A DNA stretch of 12,681 nucleotides from an uncultured Acetatifactor sp. (GCA_910580225.1 CAJTXE010000074.1:1-12681), one strand, 5' to 3'; positions 1 through 7,194 are shown, numbered from the stretch's first letter. Notes: generated by a model from the letters alone, not told the origin. Numbers and translations: made by a program.

Positions 1-302
1 AATGATATTATAACACACTTTTTAAACTACGAGTTATTTATTTTTCAATGTACTATTATAGTTCCGCGTCTGCTCCGCCCGGCACCCGGATATGGGCAGA
101 GAATTTCCGGCCGCGAAAGGACTGCGTCCGTGCAGAAGCGGCAAATGTTATTGAGCGTGAGTATAAATGAGCGATTGACATTTTTTAACCGGACTTTCCG
201 CTGCCGGGTACGGCACTGCCATACCGGCATATTTTCATAACAGTTCAGACAGGGCGCTGAACTGTTACCTATTTTCTGTCGAAAAGCCGGAATTTATGCC
301 CA
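1..302. other. Intergenic region with no supported gene
   Basis: No reading frame here has a convincing ribosome binding site or recognisable product. The only clear structure is the perfect palindrome at 238-267, listed separately. A TTGACA hexamer at 174-179 on the plus strand has no matching -10 box about 17 nt downstream, so no promoter is called. The region lies downstream of the minus-strand acetyltransferase gene and probably contains its transcript end. Confidence 0.5.
238..267. repeat. Perfect 11-bp inverted repeat, candidate dispersed palindrome or terminator stem
   Basis: The arms TAACAGTTCAG and CTGAACTGTTA pair perfectly across an 8-nt loop. The left 15 bases (238-252) recur exactly, in inverted orientation, at 4390-4404. 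The hairpin lies 36 nt beyond the stop codon of the minus-strand acetyltransferase, so it could end that transcript, but no run of T follows on the minus strand. The exact second occurrence favours a dispersed intergenic repeat. Confidence 0.7.
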
Positions 303-827
303 TCAAAGGGAAATCCAATATCTTTGTTCTACATTGCCGTCCGAATTCACGAACTCGTTTTCCAGGATGCCGCCGTTTTTTATAATGGATCTGGCAGAGC
401 CGATATTGTCCTTATCGCAGGTCATCAGCACCTTCTCTATCCCCAGTTTCTTACATTCCGTCAGCGCCAGACGAATCATCTCCGTGGCATAGCCCTTCCT
501 TCTTTCACTGGGCCTGATTCCGTCTCCGATATGCCCGCCCTCTTTCAGCAGAGAGTCATTCAGATAATGACGGATATTTACAGCACCAAGAAGTCTGTCC
601 CTGTCCTCGTCCAACAGAAAGAACACCGAATCGGGAACCCGGTCTTCTCTGGCTTCTTTTAATTCAAGGTGTTCCAGATAGAACTCGAAATCGTGACAAT
701 CATTTTTAAAGATTGCCCATGGCGAGCGATTGGTGAGATTGATCTCCTGGTCTGTTTTCCACTCATCAATCATTTCACACAGCTGTTTTTCATATTCCTT
801 TGTGAGTTTTATCAATTTTAAAGCCAT
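303..827 (-). CDS. GNAT-family N-acetyltransferase
   Basis: Predicted 174-residue cytoplasmic acetyltransferase that would transfer an acetyl group from acetyl-CoA to an amine. The GNAT motif A (acetyl-CoA pyrophosphate loop) reads RPSERRKGYATEMIRLAL at about residues 105-122. It is followed by the motif-B region KVLMTCDKDNIGSARSIIKNGG (about 132-153), where the asparagine and the following helix are typical of the family. The fold covers the whole chain with no extra domain, and the length is normal. The start at 827 is chosen because GGAGG (833-837) lies 5 nt upstream. The neighbouring ATG at 830 would touch the binding site, and the longer frame up to 926 has no binding site. The gene stands alone, 250 nt after the channel gene. 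The acceptor cannot be read from the sequence; the overall form resembles the predicted acetyltransferases of COG3981 (from memory). Confidence 0.88.
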   Translation of the reverse strand: MALKLIKLTKEYEKQLCEMIDEWKTDQEINLTNRSPWAIFKNDCHDFEFYLEHLELKEAREDRVPDSVFFLLDEDRDRLLGAVNIRHYLNDSLLKEGGHIGDGIRPSERRKGYATEMIRLALTECKKLGIEKVLMTCDKDNIGSARSIIKNGGILENEFVNSDGNVEQRYWISL

Positions 828-1077
828 CATTTCCTCCCCGCAGCCAGGCGCTTTCCGATTCCGGCCCATCTCCCCATGGAACTTTCCCGCACGGCTCTTC
901 CTGTAAAATAACCCTCTTCTGAACAAGATTCCCGCTGCTCTTTTTAGTTTTTGTAAATACGTATCTATCCATCCTGTTTTCCGTATTTTCTCTAATCCAA
1001 TTTTTTCTGCAGTCAGATAAAACGAAGGACAATTCGCTTTGCTGCAGTTACTTTTATATTCTATGCATACTGCCCTC

Positions 1078-1716
1078 CTACTTCACCCTCGGCAGATCCC
1101 ACTCAAAATGCGCTGCCAGAACGCGTATCACCACCACCAGGAATGCCGCTGCCCACAATGCGCCGACAGAGCTGATGACCCTGTCTGCGGTATAATAATA
1201 CACCATGGCTCCCGCCAGAGCCGCCAGGGCATAGATTCGTTTCCGAAAAATCTTCGGCACCTCCCCGGCCATGGTATCCCGCAGCATGCCGCCGCCCACA
1301 CCGGTAAGCACGCCCACAAAAATGGACAGGAATCCGTTTTCCCCATATCCGCAGTCTATGGCTGTCCTCACGCCGATAACCGCAAACAGCCCCAGTCCCA
1401 GGGAATCCACCAGGTTGAGAAGCAGTTCAAACAGGTGGCGGTTCTTCTCTGACCAGGTATGGCGGGCCAGGACAAATGCCAACAGCGCCGTAACGGTGGC
1501 CCAGGCCACGTAGACAGGGTTCTGAAACGCAGCCGGCGGCGTGATGCCCAGAAGCAGATCCCGTATAATGCCGCCGCCCACTGCCGTCACCACCCCCAGT
1601 ACCACCACACCCAGAATATCCATTTTCTTCCGGATTGCCGTCATGGCGCCGGAGACGGAAAATGCCACTGTCCCTAAGATTTCCGTTATGGATACCATAT
1701 ACTCTATCCAGTTCAT
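1078..1716 (-). CDS. TRIC/UPF0126 family cation channel-like membrane protein (YicG/YadS type)
   Basis: Predicted 212-residue integral membrane protein with about seven membrane segments. It shows the internal duplication of the prokaryotic TRIC (UPF0126) family. The first half carries GAMTAIRKKMDILGV and then TAVGGGIIRDLLLG. The second half repeats the pattern as GVRTAIDCG and then TGVGGGMLRDTMAGEVP. The glycine-rich GGG-x-[IL]-RD kinks are the pore signature of the family. Characterised prokaryotic TRIC proteins are trimeric potassium-permeable channels; some databases instead label the family glycine transporter. I chose the ATG at 1716. An AAGGAG lies 12 nt upstream, a slightly long spacing, and homologues begin near here; the ATG at 1761 has a poorer site. 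It follows the permease stop by 69 nt on the same strand with no terminator visible, so cotranscription is possible. Confidence 0.87.
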   Translation of the reverse strand: MNWIEYMVSITEILGTVAFSVSGAMTAIRKKMDILGVVVLGVVTAVGGGIIRDLLLGITPPAAFQNPVYVAWATVTALLAFVLARHTWSEKNRHLFELLLNLVDSLGLGLFAVIGVRTAIDCGYGENGFLSIFVGVLTGVGGGMLRDTMAGEVPKIFRKRIYALAALAGAMVYYYTADRVISSVGALWAAAFLVVVIRVLAAHFEWDLPRVK

Positions 1717-1785
1717 ATGATTATGTATCTCCTTCTCTGCATCCCCATTTATGAACCACATGTCTCGCCTGATAAAAGCTTCTCC

Positions 1786-3357
1786 CTACGCCCGCAGCCG
1801 GAAGGTCTTCGGCGCCAGTTTATACACCAGAATACAGGCCAGAATGCTGTACAGCACACAGAAAACAATGGTCATCACCCCGAAAACCAGGGTCTGCATG
1901 CGGATCTGCATCAGGTAATAGCAGCCCAGGTAAGTCAGTATGGAAACCAGACGGTAGGTTCCCCCTTTCATCTGCGTTCCTGCCGTATAGGGCTGCAGCA
2001 GATAATAAATCGTCAGGTAATGAATGGAAAAGAAAACACTCATGCACAGGACCGATACCACCAGGACGGCGTAATTCAGCGGCTGGGGCGTCCCTCCCGA
2101 AACGAAAAGAAGCAAAGCCAGGCCCACTCCCATCACCAAAGCCGGAACCGCATTGATTTTTATAATCTCCCGCAGACGTATCCGGAACAGCTTCAGTACA
2201 AATCCGGGCTGTTTGTAAAAAGAATAGGTCAGCAGGCTGTGGTCACAGTTCATGAACAGGGCCTGGGTAAAACCGGTTCCCCGGTTAATGGCATACATGA
2301 TAAAGGCAAAATAAGGCAGCCATGTCAGCACCAGTTCATTGACTACGGGCTTCAGTTCCGGTTTCAGATACAGAAACAGCATGGTTCCGCAGACCAGAAA
2401 GGCGCAGACAGAGGCTATCTTTTCCGCGGAATTCCAGAGAATTTTCCGGTGCCTTTTGATAAACAGTTCATTCAGGTACTCAAAGCCTTTTCTGTCACTG
2501 GAAATGGTGGTGTCTGTGGAAATCTTTTTCTCGCTGACTGTCTTGGCATTCTGTTTTACGCTGTCCATCTGGTGCAGGGAATCAGCCAAAAGCTGCTGAT
2601 TGATTTCCCTGTACTCCCTGAAGGAATAAATTTTGCCTGCGGACAGAAGCCCCAGGGGAATGGCGGCAAGCAGCAGCGAAACGGAAACCGCTTCTGGAAG
2701 CAGAATTCCCAGGGCCGGCAGTCCATAGGCTATGCCCAACAGCAGCGCCACGCAAATCCATCCCGCCTTTCCCAGTTTGTTTTCATTGTAAACCCTGCCG
2801 CTGCGCTCATAATCCAGGAGAGAACACGCCGCTGCCGTCAGCTTGCAGCCGCAGACGGAAAGGGGAAGCAGCAGGCACAGCCACAGCGGAAGCCCTGCCA
2901 GGAAACCGAATCCCACCATAAGGGGCAGAAAACCAACGGCGACTTTCAGGATGGAATAGGTATAGTTCACAATTGTATACTCTCCGGCGTCCATCCGCAT
3001 GAGTATCATGGCATAATATTTGTCCCTGGAAGGGTTGAACAGCGCCGTGTTTGCATAGCTGCCGATCAGGGTCAGCGGCAGCAGAATGTGCAGAAACACC
3101 GCCCCTGTATCCAGGCCCTCATACAGTATCCCGGGTCCTGAAACCATCAGCAGAAGATACAGAAATTTCCCCAGAAATATGGTACACAGCTCCCACAGAA
3201 CCGCCAGGACATTGGCAAATATTTTCAGTCCCCAGACCCCGTAGAGCGCATCCGGCAGCAGTTTTTTCACCAGTGGAATCTGCTTCAGGGAATGTAAAAT
3301 GCCGTTCACACGATAGGTATTTTTCAGGGAAAAGGATATTTTGAATGTTTTAATCAT
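1786..3357 (-). CDS. ABC transporter permease, large multi-spanning exporter type
   Basis: Predicted 523-residue polytopic membrane protein with roughly eleven or twelve hydrophobic segments. Clear ones lie near the N-terminus (KIFANVLAVLWELCTIFLG), in the middle (LPLWLCLLLPLSVCG, ICVALLLGIAYGLPALGIL) and in a C-terminal cluster (IINKINAVPALVMG-like segment, VLVVSVLCMSVFFSIHY, VMTIVFCVLYSILACILVY). There is no signal peptide, solute-binding domain or ATPase domain, so it should form the membrane part of a two-component exporter with the ATPase encoded just upstream. The two genes overlap by 8 nt: ATGATTAA holds the permease start and the ATPase stop, which implies translational coupling. The start at 3357 is supported by GGGAGGAAG about 6 nt upstream. 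I cannot name the Pfam family or the substrate. Bacteriocin, antibiotic or lipid export are possibilities from gene organisation only. Confidence 0.85.
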   Translation of the reverse strand: MIKTFKISFSLKNTYRVNGILHSLKQIPLVKKLLPDALYGVWGLKIFANVLAVLWELCTIFLGKFLYLLLMVSGPGILYEGLDTGAVFLHILLPLTLIGSYANTALFNPSRDKYYAMILMRMDAGEYTIVNYTYSILKVAVGFLPLMVGFGFLAGLPLWLCLLLPLSVCGCKLTAAACSLLDYERSGRVYNENKLGKAGWICVALLLGIAYGLPALGILLPEAVSVSLLLAAIPLGLLSAGKIYSFREYREINQQLLADSLHQMDSVKQNAKTVSEKKISTDTTISSDRKGFEYLNELFIKRHRKILWNSAEKIASVCAFLVCGTMLFLYLKPELKPVVNELVLTWLPYFAFIMYAINRGTGFTQALFMNCDHSLLTYSFYKQPGFVLKLFRIRLREIIKINAVPALVMGVGLALLLFVSGGTPQPLNYAVLVVSVLCMSVFFSIHYLTIYYLLQPYTAGTQMKGGTYRLVSILTYLGCYYLMQIRMQTLVFGVMTIVFCVLYSILACILVYKLAPKTFRLRA

Positions 3358-4057
3358 GATCTTCCTCCCGAAGCGCGGCGATAATCTTGTCCCGGAACTC
3401 TCCCGCATCCAGATGCTGCTTTTCCACCACTTCCAGTTCCCCGTGATTCAGGAGGACAATTTCGTCGCACAAATCCAGGGCCAGGTCCATGATATGGGTG
3501 GAAAACAGGATAATGCGGCCGCTTTTCAGGGAGCGGAGCAGCTGCTTCATCTCCTCCGCCACCACCACATCCAGGGAGGTCAGAGGTTCGTCCAGAAGCA
3601 GCAGATTGGGCCGGGCGATAATGTTCACCAACATCTGCATCTTGTTTTTCATGCCGTGGGAATAATCCTTCAGCAGTTTGTCCCGGTCCTCCGGGGCAAT
3701 GCTCATGTAGTCAAAATATTCGTCCAGGGGTCTGGCAGCCCCGATGGTCTTCTCGTTTATGTCCAGGAAAAATTTCAGAAATTCCCTTCCGGTGAGGAAT
3801 TCCGGCACCGTTGGCGTGGAAAGGACATAGCCGATATCCTGGGGCGTAATCTCCCGCCTGCCCGTCTCCGTCTCCAGAAAGAAGGCTCCCCCGTCTGCCC
3901 GGATATCCCGGTTGAGGCAGTTGAACAGGGTGGTTTTGCCTGCGCCGTTCCTGCCCAGAAGGCCGTAAATTTTGCCCTCTTCAAAGGTGAAGGTGATGTC
4001 CCGCAGGACCTCCTTTTTCTCAAAATGCTTGGATAAGTGTTCGATTATAAATTTCAT
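3350..4057 (-). CDS. ABC transporter ATP-binding protein
   Basis: Predicted 235-residue cytoplasmic ATPase that would power the permease encoded directly downstream. Motifs in order: Walker A GRNGAGKT (35-42), ABC signature in the variant form YSHGM (132-136), Walker B LLLLDEP with catalytic Glu157, D-loop TSLD, and H-loop His188 in FSTHIMD. The Q-loop position reads IGYVLSTP (75-82), with no glutamine. Length and architecture match exporter ATPases of the CcmA/BcrA-like group. The start at 4057 has GAGGAG about 6 nt upstream. That ATG overlaps the stop of the preceding truncated HTH gene (ATGA), and the 3' end overlaps the permease start, so the three frames form one coupled unit from the promoter at 4295-4323. 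Substrate unknown. Confidence 0.93.
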   Translation of the reverse strand: MKFIIEHLSKHFEKKEVLRDITFTFEEGKIYGLLGRNGAGKTTLFNCLNRDIRADGGAFFLETETGRREITPQDIGYVLSTPTVPEFLTGREFLKFFLDINEKTIGAARPLDEYFDYMSIAPEDRDKLLKDYSHGMKNKMQMLVNIIARPNLLLLDEPLTSLDVVVAEEMKQLLRSLKSGRIILFSTHIMDLALDLCDEIVLLNHGELEVVEKQHLDAGEFRDKIIAALREEDHD

Positions 4058-4188
4058 GTATTTCTCCTCACAGTCTGTTTATCGTTGCTTTTTTGTCGGC
4101 AGGTCTGCCTGGAGACCTCCAGTACATCCGCCAGTTCTTCCTGATTCATACCGCAGTTTTTTCGAATTTCTTCCAGGCGGTTCTTCAT
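4054..4188 (-). pseudogene. Truncated XRE/Cro-C1-type HTH regulator, N-terminal 44-residue stub
   Basis: The frame encodes 44 residues beginning MKNRLEEIRKNCGMNQEELA and continuing DVLEVSRQT before an unrelated basic tail (CRQKSNDKQTV...). The first 29 residues closely follow small repressors of about 65-70 residues, in which SRQT opens the recognition helix and is normally followed by a SIENGRYNPS-like stretch and the rest of the bundle. That second half is absent, so the protein should not bind DNA in the usual way. The ribosome binding site is excellent (AGGAGG, 6 nt spacing). The stop TGA (4054-4056) overlaps the ATPase start ATG. Such regulators commonly sit first in ABC exporter operons and repress them; an internal deletion that kept the coupling is the likely cause. 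It could still act as a leader peptide that carries ribosomes to the ATPase start. Confidence 0.75.
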
Positions 4189-4294
4189 GGCTGCCCTCCT
4201 CTCTCATCCCGGGCTGCCCGCTTCCGGCATCCTTCCCGCTTTTGTCCGTCCGGGAAAAGCCGTGCTGTATGTAAAGCGTGCTTTTCATATTTCG

Positions 4295-4323
4295 ATTATA
4301 ATCCGCTTTCCCCAAAATATCAA
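4295..4323 (-). promoter_or_regulatory. Near-consensus sigma-A promoter for the HTH-stub/ABC exporter operon
   Basis: On the minus strand, TTGATA (4323-4318) is separated by exactly 17 nt from TATAAT (4300-4295). It lies about 107 nt upstream of the truncated HTH start and is the only strong promoter found for the exporter operon. With the regulator broken it may be constitutive, unless a repressor acts from elsewhere. Confidence 0.8.
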
Positions 4324-4337
4324 GGATACTTTCCGTC

Positions 4338-4410
4338 TAAAGCTTCTCGCAAAATTGCACAGAACGCAATTTTGACTTCGCGAGAGAGGCTGTCTGAACT
4401 GTTAAAGCTT
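4338..4410. repeat. Palindromic intergenic element flanked by 8-bp direct repeats
   Basis: An internal perfect inverted repeat, CAAAATTGC / GCAATTTTG (4350-4358 and 4366-4374), is extended by outer arms TCTCG / CGAGA across a small bulge. The right part carries CTGTCTGAACTGTTA (4390-4404), the exact inverse of 238-252. TAAAGCTT occurs at both edges (4338-4345 and 4403-4410), leaving 57 bp between the copies, as a target duplication would. A diverged relative lies near 11913-11973. No protein is encoded, so this is best read as a small non-autonomous palindromic repeat. Confidence 0.65.
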
Positions 4411-4435
4411 ATCATTTAAAATCATGTTCTCATAC

Positions 4436-4537
4436 CTAATTTGCCTTCCGTACCACATCCATCTGGGTATAACCTGCACGTTTTCGAAATGCTTTTAATG
4501 TTTCTCCAATCTGAATGTCAAGAATTACTTTGGTCAT
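4436..4537 (-). pseudogene. Second truncated XRE-family HTH regulator fragment
   Basis: A 33-residue frame begins MTKVILDIQIGETLKAFRKR and ends AGYTQMDVVRKAN. The pattern IG-x-x-L-[KR]-x-[FC]-R-[KR]-x-A-G-[YF]-T-Q is the first helix and start of the second helix of XRE-type DNA-binding domains. Relatives continue after VVRK with the rest of the HTH to about 70 residues; here a TAG stop intervenes two codons later and no continuation is seen in the other frames. The fragment keeps a ribosome binding site (AAGGAAG, about 10 nt upstream) and an extended -10 box at 4588-4596, so it may still be transcribed. Its broken end lies 26 bp from the palindromic element at 4338-4410. It differs clearly in sequence from the stub at 4054-4188, so it is not a local duplication of it. 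Confidence 0.65.
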
Positions 4538-4587
4538 ATTTACTGATCTTCCTTTCTGAACCGGACTATATCGTCTGATTTCTATTG

Positions 4588-4596
4588 ATTATAGCA
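4588..4596 (-). promoter_or_regulatory. Extended -10 promoter for the broken XRE fragment
   Basis: The minus strand reads TGCTATAAT, a perfect TGn extended -10 followed by TATAAT, about 50 nt upstream of the ATG at 4537. No good -35 hexamer is present at the expected distance, which the extended -10 may offset. It diverges from the plus-strand promoter at 4625-4653. Confidence 0.55.
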
Positions 4597-4624
4597 AAAA
4601 AATAAGGGAATCCCCATGAGAAAA

Positions 4625-4653
4625 TTGCTTTTTTTCCCAAAATGACATATACT
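4625..4653 (+). promoter_or_regulatory. Promoter for the 801-residue plus-strand gene
   Basis: TTGCTT (4625-4630), a 17-nt spacer and TATACT (4648-4653). Transcription would begin near 4660, leaving a leader of about 80 nt. That leader contains two copies of GGAAACAGGAAAA (4685-4697 and 4700-4712) in a 15-nt period, and a repeat of GAAAATTGCTTT (4620-4631 and 4708-4719). Confidence 0.6.
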
Positions 4654-4741
4654 GGAATCATACGAAAATCAGCCCCATCAGGGCGGAAACAGGAAAAATG
4701 GAAACAGGAAAATTGCTTTCTAAAGAACCAGGAGAAAAAAC

Positions 4742-7147
4742 ATGAAAAAAACAGTCATCGTGAACATTTATAACTTTATCCGCATGTCCCATGTAGAGCC
4801 CAGCATCTTCATCCAGGACGATTTTGAAACTGTCCGAAACCAGATCATTTTGATCCGCCAGTATGGTTTCCCGGCAACTTACGCCCTGAAATACGATACT
4901 CTCATGGAGCCGCGTTACCAGGAGCTGCTGAAAAACCATACCGGTGAAGGCGACGAAATCTCCGCCTGGTGGGAAATCACCCAGCCGCTGTGCCAAAAGG
5001 CGGGCGTAACCTTCCGCGGGGCATGGACGGAGGAATTCGACGAGCGGGTGAACAGCGCCTACTGTATCGGTTACACCCCGGAAGAGAGGCGGAAACTGGT
5101 GGACGCCTACATGGACGACTTTAAACAGGTATTCGGCTTCTATCCCAAAACCATCGGTTCCTGGGTTTTGGATACGGTGACCATATCCCATGCTGCTGAA
5201 AAGTACGGTATCGTGGGAAGCGCCATCTGCCGGGACCAGATGGGAACGGACGGTTTCACGCTATGGGGCGGTTTCCCCAACGGTATCTATTACCCGAGCC
5301 GCCGCAACGAAAACATGCCCGCCAATACTCCCGACGGGCAGCTTGACATACCCATGTTCCGGCTGCTTGGCCCTGACCCCATCTACAACTTCGAGCAGGA
5401 TGTGCGCTCCGGCCTTCAGGGTGTCTACACTTTGGAACCCTCCTGGCTTATCGGCAGAAACGAGAAATGGATTTCCTGGTTTTTCGGATGCCTCACGGAG
5501 GAAGATTCCCTGGGGGCAGGCTATGCCCATGTGGGGCAGGAAAACAATTTTCTCTGGGAAAACATCAAACCGGGCATGGAACCCCAGTTAAAACATCTGA
5601 AAAAGCTCCGGCAGGAAGGAAAAGTCCGCATTGAAACCATGGCGGACAGCAGCGCCTGGTTTAAACGCGCTTACCGCCTGACTCCGCCCATGACCTTCCA
5701 GGCTTCCGGGGACTGGGATACGGAGCGGAATCTTTCCGCCCAGTGGTACGCCTGCAGCAATTACCGCCTGGGCTTTTTGGGGGAGGAAGGCCATCTGCGC
5801 ATCCGGGATTTCTTCCTGTACCGTCAGGAGTATCCCTCCAGATATCTGAATGCCCCCATGGACAATGCCAAGAGCAATTTCGACGCTCTTCCCGTATTGT
5901 TTCCCCAAATCTGGACTGACCGGAAAGGGACCGGTCAGAGGCCCTTTATCCGGCTGACAGATGAAAACGGACAGGAGCCTCTGGGAAAAATCGTTTATCA
6001 GGCTCTGGACGAGCTTACCGCCCAGGCAGTTCTCTCTGAAGAGAAGTCCGGCGCACGGCTGGCCTGCTTTACCATGCATCCTGACCGCGTTCTGTTGGAG
6101 GGGGATTACCGCCTGTGCTTTGATACCCTTCCGGTCTTTCGTTCCCTGAAAAACGACGGAAAAGAGATCTCCATGGAATACCGGGGATTTTCTTTCGGTT
6201 TTACGGTGGAAACAGGCAGAATCCTCCGGGCGGACACAGAGGGTGTGGTCCTTTGTCCGGAAGAGGGAAAAATCAGCCTCCGCCTGGGCGTAGCCGCAGA
6301 CAAACAGACCATATTTTCACAGGAATACCTGGCAGGCCAGGTCCCGGAACCGTCCTTCCAGGGCGGGGCAGACAGCATTCCCCACTGCAAAACAGCCGGC
6401 GCCTTCCAGGTACCTCCCATGGCGCCTGTCATGGAGCCGAAATCCTGCGTCTTCCCGGCTGGCTCCGTGCAGCAAATCCGCATCCATGCCCCGGAGTCCG
6501 GTGAAATCCGCTATACTTTGGACGGCACACAGCCCGCAAAGGATTCGCCCTGCTATACCGCTCCTCTCACAGTACAGTCCGACACAGACATCACCGCCGG
6601 TCTGTTTCTCCCGGACGGACGATGCAGTGAAATAATATCATCGAAATACCGTTTTTCCGTTCCTGGGATTCGCCTTACAAGCGAAACGCGTTTTGATCCC
6701 CGTCCCGTGTTCCGGGGAAATGGCATTGCGGATCTTCTGGAGCCTGTCCGGGGTTCCCTGGACTATCTGGACGGCAGGTGGCGGGGCACCCTGGGGAATC
6801 TGGAAATCTGCGGACAGCTTCCGGCGCCTATGCCCGTAGAGCAGATCACCGTGGGCTTCCTCTCCCATCACCGCGTGGGCGTTATTTATCCGGAATTTCT
6901 GGAGCTTTACACCGGGCCTGACCCGGAGCATATGACCCTCACTGCCAGACTGGAAATTCCCTGTAAACCCTGCGCCCGGGAAATCGCCGTACAGGATTTC
7001 TCTCTTCCCGTCCGGGACGTAATCGGCGCTTTCCGGTTTGCGGCGCACAGATATGCGAAAATGCCTCAATGGTGCTGTTACAGAGGCTCCGCCGGCGTGT
7101 TTACCATGGCGGATAATATTATCGTCTCTCCCGGGGACATGCCATAG
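4742..7147 (+). CDS. Multidomain putative carbohydrate-active protein: barrel-like DUF3863-type domain, CHB_HEX_C and discoidin-like tail
   Basis: An 801-residue protein with no signal peptide or membrane segment, so probably cytoplasmic. Residues 1 to about 345 look like a (beta/alpha)-barrel or deacetylase-type domain. Landmarks are GSWVLDT (139-145), WGGFPNGIYYPSRRNENMPA (about 175-195), IPMFRLLGPDPIYNFE and YAHVGQENNFLWEN. The IPxFRxLGxDPIY signature resembles Pfam DUF3863 (recalled, not searched). Residues about 345-555 are beta-rich and unassigned. Residues about 560-640 match a chitobiase/hexosaminidase C-terminal domain (IRYTLDGTQPAKDSPCYTAPL). From about 650 the tail (VRGSLDYLDGRWRGT, ITVGFLSHHRVGVIYPEFLELY) resembles the discoidin-like domain after that module in GH20 enzymes. 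ATG 4742 has AGGAG 7-8 nt upstream. It is the only large plus-strand gene here, transcribed alone from 4625-4653. Action on a glycan is inferred from the accessory domains; no catalytic pair can be assigned. Confidence 0.7.
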   Translation: MKKTVIVNIYNFIRMSHVEPSIFIQDDFETVRNQIILIRQYGFPATYALKYDTLMEPRYQELLKNHTGEGDEISAWWEITQPLCQKAGVTFRGAWTEEFDERVNSAYCIGYTPEERRKLVDAYMDDFKQVFGFYPKTIGSWVLDTVTISHAAEKYGIVGSAICRDQMGTDGFTLWGGFPNGIYYPSRRNENMPANTPDGQLDIPMFRLLGPDPIYNFEQDVRSGLQGVYTLEPSWLIGRNEKWISWFFGCLTEEDSLGAGYAHVGQENNFLWENIKPGMEPQLKHLKKLRQEGKVRIETMADSSAWFKRAYRLTPPMTFQASGDWDTERNLSAQWYACSNYRLGFLGEEGHLRIRDFFLYRQEYPSRYLNAPMDNAKSNFDALPVLFPQIWTDRKGTGQRPFIRLTDENGQEPLGKIVYQALDELTAQAVLSEEKSGARLACFTMHPDRVLLEGDYRLCFDTLPVFRSLKNDGKEISMEYRGFSFGFTVETGRILRADTEGVVLCPEEGKISLRLGVAADKQTIFSQEYLAGQVPEPSFQGGADSIPHCKTAGAFQVPPMAPVMEPKSCVFPAGSVQQIRIHAPESGEIRYTLDGTQPAKDSPCYTAPLTVQSDTDITAGLFLPDGRCSEIISSKYRFSVPGIRLTSETRFDPRPVFRGNGIADLLEPVRGSLDYLDGRWRGTLGNLEICGQLPAPMPVEQITVGFLSHHRVGVIYPEFLELYTGPDPEHMTLTARLEIPCKPCAREIAVQDFSLPVRDVIGAFRFAAHRYAKMPQWCCYRGSAGVFTMADNIIVSPGDMP

Positions 7148-7194
7148 GATAAGGTAAAAAGATAAGGCAGGCAGACAACTTTACAGGCAGACAG

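Noticed and set aside
45..230. 61-codon minus-strand frame near the left edge
   Set aside because: Weak start, no family and Cys/Arg-rich composition. It looks like spurious translation of intergenic, perhaps repeat, DNA.
790..1032. 80-codon minus-strand frame overlapping the acetyltransferase start
   Set aside because: No ribosome binding site, no recognisable family, and it overlaps a well-supported gene in another frame.
1057..1077. Mini-frame after the TRIC stop (ATG-CAT-AGA-ATA-TAA) preceded by AGGAGGGC
   Set aside because: Only four codons, so the good ribosome binding sequence is probably a coincidence.
1717..3141. 474-codon plus-strand open frame
   Set aside because: It is antisense to the ABC permease, is rich in Gln, His and Pro as expected for the complement of a GC-rich gene, has no ribosome binding site and matches no family.
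3341..4036. 231-codon plus-strand frame opposite the ABC ATPase
   Set aside because: The opposite strand has every ATPase motif; this frame is the mirror of a real gene.
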